Shown here one piece after another: positions 1-8,066 of a stretch of 49,829 bases of DNA. How positions within the stretch are numbered: the first letter of the stretch is position 1; each line of letters opens with the position of its first letter. This stretch comes from Roseovarius litoreus (GTDB lineage Bacteria; Pseudomonadota; Alphaproteobacteria; Rhodobacterales; Rhodobacteraceae), in NCBI RefSeq assembly GCF_900142765.1, contig NZ_FRCB01000013.1, forward strand, positions 1-49,829. The letters run 5' to 3'. The translations under genes and the position numbers were made by a program. The notes under the pieces are model-generated. The model ran no database searches and was not told where the DNA came from. It saw only the letters and a list, made by a program, of their open reading frames with translations.

Positions 1-79
1 CGGCGAAAAATCCCAGACCCAGCAAGAGGCTCGGCACACATACAGGTCCGATGATGCGAAAGAATGCCGCCGGTTTCAC
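1..79 (-). CDS. N-terminal fragment of an integral membrane protein (partial)
   Basis: A minus-strand reading frame starts with GTG at 77-79 and stays open to the window edge (26 codons). The start is preceded by AGGGAGG with a 4-base gap, a strong Shine-Dalgarno match, which is the main reason to accept it. The visible peptide begins VKPAAFFRIIGPVC and continues into a hydrophobic stretch with SLLLGLGFF, as expected for a first transmembrane helix of a transporter or another polytopic protein. The family cannot be named from so little sequence. It would be transcribed out of the window, away from the GntR gene. Confidence 0.5.
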   Translation of the reverse strand, partial: MKPAAFFRIIGPVCVPSLLLGLGFFA

Positions 80-587
80 AGGCCCTCCCTGACGGGTTCT
101 CTGGTTTGGAAGTGTGGCTTCCACAATTCGCTACGATTTTACAGGCCCCGTCAATCTCTTGCGGCGCCGTCCTGGTGACCCCATGGGTTTCATCCAGCCG
201 CATCGACCCACATTGCGAACAACTTGGGGGAATGGGCTGAAGGGCCCGGAAAACGACAGCGGGAAATGTCAGAGTTCTTGCAACAAGCGGCGGTAACTAA
301 ACAATTTTTCTAGATCCAAGTATCTGGCTTCAAATAACTCGTGATGCCACTTTGCTGCCGGCCCCGGCAGCCCAAGAGGAGTGGAGGCGTGCAGCGGGTT
401 TGCGCCGTTCAGCAGGCGGTTGGCGCAGTCGGCTGGAAAACGACGAAATTCCCTGCAACGCCGCAAGGCCGCACCGAGCCCAATGTACCGGATGCGGCAC
501 TCCGCGCATGTGGCCGCCTTGCGTTGAAAGCGACTGAGCCATCTTCCGATCGCCGGATCATGACATCAGCCATACGATAAACGCTGG
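80..587. other. Intergenic stretch without a convincing gene
   Basis: About 500 bases separate the membrane-protein fragment from the GntR gene. Short open frames exist on both strands, for example minus-strand 269-466, whose end reads like ordinary protein (KWHHELFEARYLDLEKLF). None has a recognisable domain or ribosome binding site, and several frames overlap over the same bases. It could hold a decayed gene tail. No repeats or RNA gene were recognised. Confidence 0.4.
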
Positions 588-1274
588 TCATTCCCCTTCC
601 CTCGACAGCAAGTGGGTTTTGATCCGTTGGTAGCCATATCCTATATGGGTTCTCTGGATAAACCCGATGGCCGTGACATCGCCCAGCTCCAACGCGGTGT
701 TTATCTCGCCAAGTTCCGCCACCAGCGCCCGAGCCATTTCCAAGTCCCTTTGGCTGCTCACCAGGTACCAGGTGCTGGCTGCCTGGCAATAGGTCTGCCA
801 CCAAAATGACCTCAAAGTCCCATTGCCGATCAGGCTGGTGATCAGCACATGAAGGCGATGATTGATCTCGATGTATTTCCGGGAATCGAATGCGCTGCAC
901 AAAACTTTCGCGTCCTGCAGCAATGTCTGTCCGATCTCGCAATCAGTCTCGGTGATGCCGCGGGGGGACATGGTGCCGATCATCGGCGCAAGCTCAAGCC
1001 GCATGTCATAGACATGGCGGATTTGCGCGGCTGACAGTGCGACCACGACTGTGCCCACACCATTACGGGTTTCCACCAGGCCGAGATGACTGATGCGGCC
1101 GATCGCATCGCGTATCGGAGTTCTGCTGACGCCGAATTCAGCTGCCAGTTCAGCCTCTTTCAATTGAGTGCCTGGAGGGTAATCCAGAAAACAGATCCGC
1201 TGCAAAATCTCGGTCTGGATGGTTTCGGCCGTAGTTTTGATGTCTGGTGCGGTGCTTTTCTGCGAGAGGGTCAT
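588..1274 (-). CDS. GntR-family transcriptional regulator (FCD subfamily)
   Basis: A 228-residue one-component repressor. Residues about 15-78 form the GntR winged helix, with the recognition region AAEFGVSRTPIRDAIGR at about 44-60. The rest is an alpha-helical FCD effector domain that usually binds a carboxylic acid. I chose the ATG at 1272-1274 because AAGGAGA lies 5 bases upstream; a longer TTG-initiated form to 1313 has no such site. The gene is divergent from the M24 hydrolase at 1414 and the 139-base gap carries nested inverted repeats, so autoregulation and control of the M24-amidase pair are inferred. The ligand is unknown, probably the amide or N-acyl compound handled by those enzymes. 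Confidence 0.88.
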   Translation of the reverse strand: MTLSQKSTAPDIKTTAETIQTEILQRICFLDYPPGTQLKEAELAAEFGVSRTPIRDAIGRISHLGLVETRNGVGTVVVALSAAQIRHVYDMRLELAPMIGTMSPRGITETDCEIGQTLLQDAKVLCSAFDSRKYIEINHRLHVLITSLIGNGTLRSFWWQTYCQAASTWYLVSSQRDLEMARALVAELGEINTALELGDVTAIGFIQRTHIGYGYQRIKTHLLSREGE

Positions 1275-1295
1275 GCAGGTCTCCTTTGCCAAAGG

Positions 1296-1365
1296 TGCAT
1301 ACACCAGCGTCAATTTCGTAACAAGAATCGGTATTTTATTGAAATTGACTCCAAACCTGTATGCA
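1296..1365. promoter_or_regulatory. Nested inverted repeats, candidate GntR operator
   Basis: Outer arms TGCATACA (1296-1303) and TGTATGCA (1358-1365) are exact reverse complements. Inner arms GTCAATTTC (1309-1317) and GAAATTGAC (1341-1349) are also exact reverse complements. The whole lies in the divergent promoter between the GntR regulator and the M24 gene. GntR/FCD proteins bind short palindromes in such positions, so a two-site operator is a reasonable inference. Confidence 0.5.
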
Positions 1366-1413
1366 GCTTAAGGATTCGACATACCTACCCGGCCCCCAAT
1401 CCAGGAAACGCAC

Positions 1414-2571
1414 ATGCTCGACCAAGCCAAAATCCGCACTTTCGCCCTTCAGGCCCGGATGAAGGACCTCGGCATCCAGCGCGCGGTTTTCACGGATGAA
1501 AGCTCCATCGCTTATCTCTCGGGATTTTGGGGGTATTTGGGTATCGAATTTGGCCGCCCAACCATGTTGGTCATACATGCCGATGAGGCGCCCATCGTGA
1601 TCACGCCTCTGATGGAAAGCGAAATGGTCGCTGCGATGACCTGGGTCGAAGATATACGCACATGGGAAGACATGGGGCAGCGCACCTGGGGACGGGCCCT
1701 AGCGGGCGCTTTGGGCGAAAAGCCGGATGAGATCTGGGTAGAGCGCAACAGCATCCCGGCAATTGTGCGCAACTACCTGGACGAAACCTATCCCGGTGTG
1801 CCGGTCAAGGATATCTCGCCGGTCCTCGGAGCTATGCGGATGATCAAAACCCCGTTTGAAATTCAGGTGATGAAAGAAGCAGGCCAGGTTGCGGGCGCGA
1901 TGATGAAGGCCGCGCATCTCAGCCTGCAAGAGGGCGCTCAGGAGTATGAAAGCGCGCTTGCCGTGATCGAGGCTGGGTCGCGCAAGGCCGCGACATTTCT
2001 GACGGACAAGGGCTGGGACAGGTTCGTCTCGCCGATGATTCACAACCTGCAAATCCTGCAAAGCGGCAAAGACACATCCATGGTGCACCGCCGTGCCTCG
2101 GTCCGGGCGTATCAACGCGCTGATCCGGTATATTTTTGCTTTTGCAACATGGCGCAATTCAAGCAATACAAACTGGGCTTTGACCGGATGTTCCACATCG
2201 GCGAAATACGCGACGATGCTGCCCGCGTGCAACAAGCCGCGATTGACGCCCAACAGGCAGCACTCGCCGCCATCCGACCCGGTGTCGAAGCACAGGATGT
2301 GGCCGCAGCAGCAAACGAGGTTTACGCCGAACGTGGGTATGAAACCGGCTATCGCACCGGGCGGTCGATTGGTGTGGCCTATCTTGAGGCACCAGAGTTG
2401 AAAGCTGGCGACACCACAATCCTGCAGCCCGGAATGACCTTTGCTGTCGATGGCGGCATCTCCGTCGATGGAGTGACCGCCGGGCGTATTGGCGACTCTA
2501 TTGTGGTGACCGAAAAGGGGTTCGACTACATCACCGAATATCCCCGAACACTCTTGGTTACGGACAGCTGA
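1414..2571 (+). CDS. M24-family (creatinase/aminopeptidase P-like) hydrolase lacking metal ligands
   Basis: A 385-residue protein with the two-domain creatinase/prolidase layout: an N-terminal creatinase-N-like domain (about 1-140) and a C-terminal pita-bread domain (about 150-380). In metal-dependent M24 peptidases the ligands are Asp, Asp, His, Glu, Glu. By motif alignment these positions are Cys242, Gly255, Arg317 (RTGRSIG instead of RTGHGIG), Asp346 (FAVDGGI instead of FxxEPG) and Gly360 (GRIGDS instead of RxED). It is therefore unlikely to be a metallopeptidase. Creatinase itself is a known metal-free member of this fold, so cleavage of a small C-N bond is plausible but not shown. The nitrilase-type gene begins 2 bases after its stop, so the two probably act in one pathway. 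Confidence 0.8.
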   Translation: MLDQAKIRTFALQARMKDLGIQRAVFTDESSIAYLSGFWGYLGIEFGRPTMLVIHADEAPIVITPLMESEMVAAMTWVEDIRTWEDMGQRTWGRALAGALGEKPDEIWVERNSIPAIVRNYLDETYPGVPVKDISPVLGAMRMIKTPFEIQVMKEAGQVAGAMMKAAHLSLQEGAQEYESALAVIEAGSRKAATFLTDKGWDRFVSPMIHNLQILQSGKDTSMVHRRASVRAYQRADPVYFCFCNMAQFKQYKLGFDRMFHIGEIRDDAARVQQAAIDAQQAALAAIRPGVEAQDVAAAANEVYAERGYETGYRTGRSIGVAYLEAPELKAGDTTILQPGMTFAVDGGISVDGVTAGRIGDSIVVTEKGFDYITEYPRTLLVTDS

Positions 2572-2573
2572 GG

Positions 2574-3368
2574 TTGAGCCGCTCGTTTCGACTTGCCGTC
2601 GGTCAAGCGCCGGCTGATCTGGACACGGTGCGTTGTCGCCTCGATTGGTTGTCGGGCGTGCTGCCCGAAGTCGCTGCCGAAGAGGCCGACCTTTTGCTCC
2701 TGCCCGAGCTTTTTGCCAGCGGCTACAACATCGGTGCGCAAGTCGCCGCGCGCGCGGAACCCGCCGACGGATACATTGCCCAGGCTGTTGCGGCTCTTGC
2801 CAAAAGTCACGGTGTCGCAATCCACTATGGGTTCCCCGAACTGGACCGAGGGGTGATCTTCAATGCGGCACAATGCATAGGGCCGGACGGGGCGCGTTTG
2901 GGCAGTCACCGCAAACTGGCTATTCCGCCGGGTTTCGAAGGGGATCATTTTTCACCCGGACAAGGGTGCGCGCTTTTTTGGTATCGCGGTGTGCGTATAG
3001 CAACACTGATTTGCTATGACGCTGAATTCCCGGAAACCGTGCGGCATGTGGCCTCGATGGGGGCTGAGCTTGTGCTGGTGCCTACTGCCCTTGGCGCTCA
3101 GTGGGAATGGGTCGCACAACGCATGATCCCGACGCGCGCTTATGAAAACGGAGTCTTTCTTGCGTATGCGAACAGCGCGGGCAGCGAACATGGCATGACC
3201 TTTCTGGGTCAAAGCTTTATCGCAACTCCGGACGGCCATGAACTGGCGCGCGCAAACACGCAAGCTCAGGTAATCTATGGTACGTTGCAGCTGGACAAAG
3301 TATCAGCCGCCCAGGCACGGCTGCCCTATCTGACGGATCGCGCAGCTCTGAAAATGGACATCCGTTAG
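2574..3368 (+). CDS. Nitrilase-superfamily amidohydrolase
   Basis: A 264-residue single-domain carbon-nitrogen hydrolase. The catalytic Glu-Lys-Cys triad is visible as Glu45 (LLPELF), Lys114 (SHRKLAIP) and Cys147 (ICYDAEFPE), with the second conserved Glu122 (FEGDHF). The length is typical of omega-amidase or N-carbamyl-amine amidase branches rather than of true nitrilases, which are usually longer. The start is the TTG at 2574; no ATG is available near the N-terminus and the conserved beta strand FRLAVGQ begins at residue 5. It sits 2 bases after the M24-like hydrolase, so co-translation is likely. The pair suggests stepwise deamidation of an imported amide; the substrate is unknown. Confidence 0.86.
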   Translation: MSRSFRLAVGQAPADLDTVRCRLDWLSGVLPEVAAEEADLLLLPELFASGYNIGAQVAARAEPADGYIAQAVAALAKSHGVAIHYGFPELDRGVIFNAAQCIGPDGARLGSHRKLAIPPGFEGDHFSPGQGCALFWYRGVRIATLICYDAEFPETVRHVASMGAELVLVPTALGAQWEWVAQRMIPTRAYENGVFLAYANSAGSEHGMTFLGQSFIATPDGHELARANTQAQVIYGTLQLDKVSAAQARLPYLTDRAALKMDIR

Positions 3369-3610
3369 GCCGAACACAAAGCCCGCATCGATTGGATTAA
3401 CCGATCTCAAGATGTTCCTTTTGCAGCGAAGGCCCGGTCTCAAGGGCTGCATCGCAGCAGGCGTAGCAGATGCTCAAAGTCAGGTCAGGGTGGCTTTCAA
3501 GCAGGCCGTTTCCTGTTTCCGGGGTGACTGGTAGTCGATACCTGACGCATATGGGTTTGGCGGCGATGGCACCGCTGTGGCGGTTTCCGGATGCAGGCTT
3601 TCGATTTGAC

Positions 3611-5104
3611 TCAGCCGGATGCCGACTGGATCCAGATCGTTTTGGTTTGCAAGTATTGATCTAGGGCCTCGGTGCCGTTGTCGCGGGCCAGGGAGCCGGA
3701 TTGCTTGTATCCGCCGAAAGGCGTCTTGATGTCGCCTTCGGAAAATCCATTCACGGAAACGGTGCCACAAGGCAAAGAGCGGGCCATGTGCAAGGCGCGG
3801 TCGATATCCTGCGTGAACACGGTTGCGTGCAGGCCATAGTCGGTGTCGCTGGCGATTTCCAACGCTTGCTCGGCGCTGTTTATCGGCATGATGCCCAGAA
3901 CTGGCCCAAAGATTTCCTCGCGGGCGATCTTCATGTCCGGGGTAACATTCCGAAATACGGTTGGCTTGATGAAATAGCCGGGCAGATCGCTGTCTCCGCC
4001 CATTGTCATAAGCGCGCCATCGTCTAGACCGCTTTGAATGTAACGCATGACCATGTCCTTGTGGTCCTTGGTGATCATCGAGCCGATATCCGTTGCCGGA
4101 TCCAGCGGATCGCCCAATTTGAACGCCTTGACCCGGTCAGAGATGCGGGCGGCAAACTCCTCGACCAGCGGCGCGGCGATCAATTGGCGCATATTGGCAG
4201 AACAGTTCTGACCGCCGTTCCAGAAGGCTGACATGGCCGCGTGTTCGATCAGATCGTTACCGATCATGGCGTCATCCAAAACGATGAACGGGCTTTTGCC
4301 GCCCATCTCGAGGCCAATGCTTTTAAGATTGCTGTCGCCGGAATACCGCATGAACATGCGGCCAACATCCGTTGATCCGGTGAACGATACCGTATCGATG
4401 TCATTATGTAGGCCAATCGCCGCCCCCGCCGTTTCGCCAAAACCCGGCACGATGTTGATCACGCCATCCGGGACACCTGCCTCTTGCATCAATTCCGCCA
4501 GTCGAATGGCGGACAGAGGCGTCTGCTCGGCCGGCTTGATCACCGCTGAGCAGCCAACCGCGAGAGAGGGCGCGATTTTCCACGCAGCCATAACGAGAGG
4601 GAAATTCCAGGGAAGCACGGCACCGGCCACCCCTGCGGGCTCTTTGGTGATGAGCGCCAGTGTCCCCGGTCCTGTAGGAGCGATCTTGCCGAATGTCTTG
4701 TCGGCGAGTTCTGCATACCACTGGAAGAATTTCGGCACCTCGGTGCCGATTTCTTCCATGCAGTCCTTTATCGTTTTTCCGGTGTCGAGACTTTCCAGAA
4801 CGGCCAGTTCATGGACATGGTCGCGCACCAGCCTGGCCACCTTCAAAAGAACCTCCTTGCGCTCTTCCGGCTCGGCCCGTGACCATATGCCGGCGTTGAA
4901 CACTCGGCGCGCGGCGGCCACGGCACGGTCCACATCGGCGGATTTGCAATGCGCGACGTCACACAGGATCTGCCCGGTCGCGGGGTTGATTGTTTCGAAC
5001 CTGTCCCCGTCCGCTGAATTACAAAACTTGCCGTCGATAAAGGCCTGGCCATTCGGTTTGACCTTGTCGGCAATGGCCTGAAACTCGGGATAAGAGAGCG
5101 TCAT
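3611..5104 (-). CDS. NAD(P)-dependent aldehyde dehydrogenase
   Basis: A 497-residue class 1/2-type aldehyde dehydrogenase that oxidises an aldehyde to its carboxylate. Visible active-site residues are Asn167 (PWNFP), Lys190 (VIKPAEQTP), Glu266 (LEMGGKSP) and the nucleophile Cys301 (GGQNCSANMR). It resembles the branch acting on amino- or gamma-glutamylamino-aldehydes (PuuC-like), but substrate specificity cannot be read from sequence. The ATG at 5104 has GGAGA upstream; an open frame extends further but overlaps the upstream gene. It begins 13 bases after the epoxide hydrolase stop, forming a two-gene operon that ends convergently with the amidase gene. Confidence 0.92.
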   Translation of the reverse strand: MTLSYPEFQAIADKVKPNGQAFIDGKFCNSADGDRFETINPATGQILCDVAHCKSADVDRAVAAARRVFNAGIWSRAEPEERKEVLLKVARLVRDHVHELAVLESLDTGKTIKDCMEEIGTEVPKFFQWYAELADKTFGKIAPTGPGTLALITKEPAGVAGAVLPWNFPLVMAAWKIAPSLAVGCSAVIKPAEQTPLSAIRLAELMQEAGVPDGVINIVPGFGETAGAAIGLHNDIDTVSFTGSTDVGRMFMRYSGDSNLKSIGLEMGGKSPFIVLDDAMIGNDLIEHAAMSAFWNGGQNCSANMRQLIAAPLVEEFAARISDRVKAFKLGDPLDPATDIGSMITKDHKDMVMRYIQSGLDDGALMTMGGDSDLPGYFIKPTVFRNVTPDMKIAREEIFGPVLGIMPINSAEQALEIASDTDYGLHATVFTQDIDRALHMARSLPCGTVSVNGFSEGDIKTPFGGYKQSGSLARDNGTEALDQYLQTKTIWIQSASG

Positions 5105-5117
5105 GGTTGTCTCCGTG

Positions 5118-6311
5118 CTATGAACCGCGCAGGGTGCGCGCGAATGTCCGAATGTCGCCCATGAGCATCCCGGGCTCTTCCATCGCGGCGAAATGGCCGC
5201 CGCACGGCATCTCGGTCCAATGGGTAATGTTGTAGATGCGCTCGGCATAGGATCTGGGTGGCCACCGCAGCATCTCGGCAGGAAAAACCGCGCAACCCGT
5301 CGGCACTTCCACACGCCTGCCTTCGGGCGACAGAATGCGACCACCTTCTTCGCGCCGCCCGTAATAGATCCAGGAGGCTGTGTTGAAGGACCGGGTGAGG
5401 ATGTAGATCATGATATTGGTCAGCAAGTCGTCCTTGCTATGCGCGCGTTCTATTTCGCCCGGTGGCACATCGGACCAATCATGAAATTTCTCCACCAGCC
5501 AAGCGGCGATACCGACAGGGCTGTCCATCATCGCATAGCTCAGTGTTTGTGGCCGTGTGGCCTGTTGGATCCGGTAGCCATTCTGCATGACCTGATCTTC
5601 TTCAAACTGCTTCGCCCAGGCGATCTCTTCGAGTGTCTGCGGCCCATCTGGATGGCGCATCGTCAACACGTTGATATGGATGGCTGAACAGGACGGAGCG
5701 TGCTCGTATCCCAGCCACGAACAAATCGCGCCGCCCCAGTCTCCGCCCTGCGCGAGATAGCCTTCAAATCCAAGCACATCGGTCATGAGCTTGTTTATGA
5801 TGCTTGCCATTTTGCGAGGGCCATAGGGGCGCGGCGGCCGCCCGGAGAACGCGAAGCCGGGCAATGACGGCGCGATGACCGTAAAGGCATCTGCGACATC
5901 GCCGCCGAAACGCTCGGGATGAGCAAGAGGCTCGATCAGATCAAAAAACTCGGCAACTGATCCGGGCCAACCGTGACTGATCATCAAGGGCATGGGATCA
6001 GGCCCACTGCCCGGCTCATGGATGAAATGCATGTCGATTCCATCCACATCCGCCTTGAACTGCGGAAAGGAATTCAACCGGGCTTCCTGTGCGCGCCAGT
6101 CGAACTCCTCAACCCAATAGGCGCAAAGCTCTTTCATGTATTCGAGATTGGCACCGTAGCTCCAGCCGCCATCATCCGGCATCTCGTGCCAGGGAAACTC
6201 GACAACGCGCGCCCGAATTGCCTCCAAAACCTCGTCGGAAACTTGGCATTCGAACGGGGTGACCGGATTGCCTTGTATCGTTCGATCCTTCACAACTGGC
6301 TTTCCCAACAT
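5118..6311 (-). CDS. Epoxide hydrolase (microsomal type, alpha/beta hydrolase)
   Basis: A 397-residue alpha/beta hydrolase with an N-terminal EHN-type region (about 15-110, including WHEMPDDGGWSYG) typical of microsomal-type epoxide hydrolases. The oxyanion motif HGWPGS is at 113-118, the nucleophile Asp191 in GGDWGGA, and the catalytic His373 in CGGHFAAMEEP. Tyr316 or Tyr317 (SWIYYGRR) may polarise the epoxide. The enzyme would convert an epoxide to a diol. The ATG at 6311 is preferred over an upstream in-frame GTG because GGGAG lies 5 bases before it. It is the first gene of an operon with the aldehyde dehydrogenase and is encoded in the same direction as the MocR gene upstream. Confidence 0.88.
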   Translation of the reverse strand: MLGKPVVKDRTIQGNPVTPFECQVSDEVLEAIRARVVEFPWHEMPDDGGWSYGANLEYMKELCAYWVEEFDWRAQEARLNSFPQFKADVDGIDMHFIHEPGSGPDPMPLMISHGWPGSVAEFFDLIEPLAHPERFGGDVADAFTVIAPSLPGFAFSGRPPRPYGPRKMASIINKLMTDVLGFEGYLAQGGDWGGAICSWLGYEHAPSCSAIHINVLTMRHPDGPQTLEEIAWAKQFEEDQVMQNGYRIQQATRPQTLSYAMMDSPVGIAAWLVEKFHDWSDVPPGEIERAHSKDDLLTNIMIYILTRSFNTASWIYYGRREEGGRILSPEGRRVEVPTGCAVFPAEMLRWPPRSYAERIYNITHWTEMPCGGHFAAMEEPGMLMGDIRTFARTLRGS

Positions 6312-6428
6312 GATTTCTCCCACGCGATGCCGCTTTTCGTTTGCACCGATCAGGCCAGTTAACGGGTTCAGACCGAATTGGACGAGAGACAGGTCAGGAA
6401 ATTCGAAGGGACAGATGAAGCGGCGGCA

Positions 6429-7892
6429 TCAGAGCAGGGCGCGGACCTCATCCGCTATGATCTCAACCCCGGCTTCCAGTTTTGAAACCGGAACATAGGC
6501 GAAACCCAGCCGGAAACTGCGCTTGTCATCGTTCTTGAGGTAATAATCCTGGCCGCGGTCAACGAGAACGCCCTTTTCCCGCAGGCGCCTGGTCAATTCT
6601 GATGCGTCGAACCCGTCCGGCCCAGTAAGCCAAAAAGACGTACCACCCTCCGAGTCGGTGCGAAGCAACATGCCCAAGTGCTTGGTTATTGCCCGATTCA
6701 TCGTGTGCCAGCGCTTGTTGTAACGCCTCTCGATGTTTCGCAAATGTGAATCGTAATGTCCCAGTTGAAAGAACAGGGCGACAATCTCCTGCACGATCGT
6801 CGGCGGATGTCGCATCATGACGCCGCGCGCGACCCGGGCTTCGCGGATGATGTCACGATGAGCGACGATGAACCCAAGGCGAATACCGGGAGAAATGGTC
6901 TTGGACAGGCTGCCCACATAGATCACGCGGCCCGTCTTATCCATCGAGCGTATGGACGGCGACGATTTGGCGACGTAGTTCATTTCCGCCTCGTAATCGT
7001 CTTCAATGATCAAGAAGTCCTTGGCCTCGGCGGTTTGCAGCAGCTCTTCCCGCCTCTGCTGGCTCATGGTGACCATGGTCGGAAACTGGTGACTTGGTGT
7101 TGTGAACACAAGTTGACACCCGGCAGGTATCGCACTGGGGATGAGTCCATCGCTGTCGATCGGCACGCCGATCATTTCAATCCCTGCGAGACGAAACGCG
7201 TTGCGGGCGCCAAAGAAACCTGGATCTTCCAAGGCGACCGGCTTTGCCGAATGGGCAAAGATCGTACCCAGAATGTACAATGCGTTTTGTGACCCCAGGG
7301 TGATCAATATCTCGTCTTCATTCGCATAGATGCCGCGTGTATTGAGCAGTCTTTGGCGCAATTGCTTGATCAGTTGCGGGCTATCGCTTTCGACCGAGTC
7401 GCTCGCCCAGACGGTCATTTTTTTGCGGCCCAGAGCCTGCCTGGTGCATTCTCGCCAGCCATCAACCGGAAATAGATCAGGATCAATCTGATTATAGATG
7501 AACGGATAAGGATATGCGTTCCAGTCCAGCGGATTGACGATCGGCATAAGGTTCTTGGTTTGAAAAGTGACGGGGCAAGGCACCTCTTGTTGCGGGGTGC
7601 TTGCTGTTCGGGAGCTCACTTTTTTCAGGCCCGCCATTTGCGGCGCCACGAAATAGCCTGAGCGATCACGCGACACCAGCAGTTCGAGATCCACCAGCCG
7701 GTTATAAGCGGCAAAGACGGTATTGCGCGACACGCCCAACTGCTCTGCCAACTCTCGGCACGACGGCAACGGCCGATCGAGCGCGAGGGCTTCCGATGTA
7801 ATCGCGGAGCTGACCACCTCGCAAATCTGGTCCCGAAGGCTGAGTTGCGAAGTCTCCGGGAGCTTCAAGAACCTGGGCGAAACCGAAGCCAA
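6429..7892 (-). CDS. MocR-family regulator (GntR HTH fused to aminotransferase domain)
   Basis: A 487-residue PLP-binding transcription factor. The winged helix is at about 12-82 (LAEQLGVSRNTVFAAYNRL), and the fold-type I aminotransferase-like domain covers about 115-487. The PLP lysine is Lys331 in GSLSKTISPGIRLGF, with the Asp/Tyr pair in IEDDYEAE (about 296-302). MocR proteins sense amines or PLP adducts. The TTG at 7892 is chosen because GGAAGGGGAGA precedes it by 4 bases; an in-frame ATG at 7934 would add 14 residues without a good site. It is divergent from the TRAP operon with three CTGTC direct repeats between them, so it probably controls uptake and the epoxide hydrolase-aldehyde dehydrogenase genes downstream. 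Confidence 0.9.
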   Translation of the reverse strand: MASVSPRFLKLPETSQLSLRDQICEVVSSAITSEALALDRPLPSCRELAEQLGVSRNTVFAAYNRLVDLELLVSRDRSGYFVAPQMAGLKKVSSRTASTPQQEVPCPVTFQTKNLMPIVNPLDWNAYPYPFIYNQIDPDLFPVDGWRECTRQALGRKKMTVWASDSVESDSPQLIKQLRQRLLNTRGIYANEDEILITLGSQNALYILGTIFAHSAKPVALEDPGFFGARNAFRLAGIEMIGVPIDSDGLIPSAIPAGCQLVFTTPSHQFPTMVTMSQQRREELLQTAEAKDFLIIEDDYEAEMNYVAKSSPSIRSMDKTGRVIYVGSLSKTISPGIRLGFIVAHRDIIREARVARGVMMRHPPTIVQEIVALFFQLGHYDSHLRNIERRYNKRWHTMNRAITKHLGMLLRTDSEGGTSFWLTGPDGFDASELTRRLREKGVLVDRGQDYYLKNDDKRSFRLGFAYVPVSKLEAGVEIIADEVRALL

Positions 7893-7952
7893 GAGATCTC
7901 CCCTTCCAAGAAAATGGCAGCATAGGCAAACCATAGCGCCATACGGAACAGA

Positions 7953-7999
7953 CTGTCAGGCTCATTTCGATCTGTCCCCTGTTTTCAAATCATCTGTCA
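7953..7999. promoter_or_regulatory. CTGTC direct repeats, candidate MocR operator
   Basis: CTGTCA (7953-7958), CTGTCC (7972-7977) and CTGTCA (7994-7999) lie in the same orientation with start-to-start spacings of 19 and 22 bases, about two helical turns. MocR regulators such as GabR, PdxR and TauR are known to bind direct repeats in divergent promoters, and this stretch separates a MocR gene from a transport operon. The assignment is inference from position and spacing. Confidence 0.42.
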
Positions 8000-8066
8000 C
8001 TTTCTTTGCCCCGAGCCGCGGGGAAAGATGTGCGCAATGAACATCCAACGATGGGAGTGGAAAAAG

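Noticed and set aside
269..466. Small minus-strand gene or transposase remnant left of the GntR gene
   Set aside because: Reads somewhat like protein but has no ribosome site, no family match and overlaps other open frames.
1699..2820. Minus-strand open frame of 373 codons opposite the M24 gene
   Set aside because: Composition rich in Arg, His and Gly without domains; the plus-strand gene has clear family structure.
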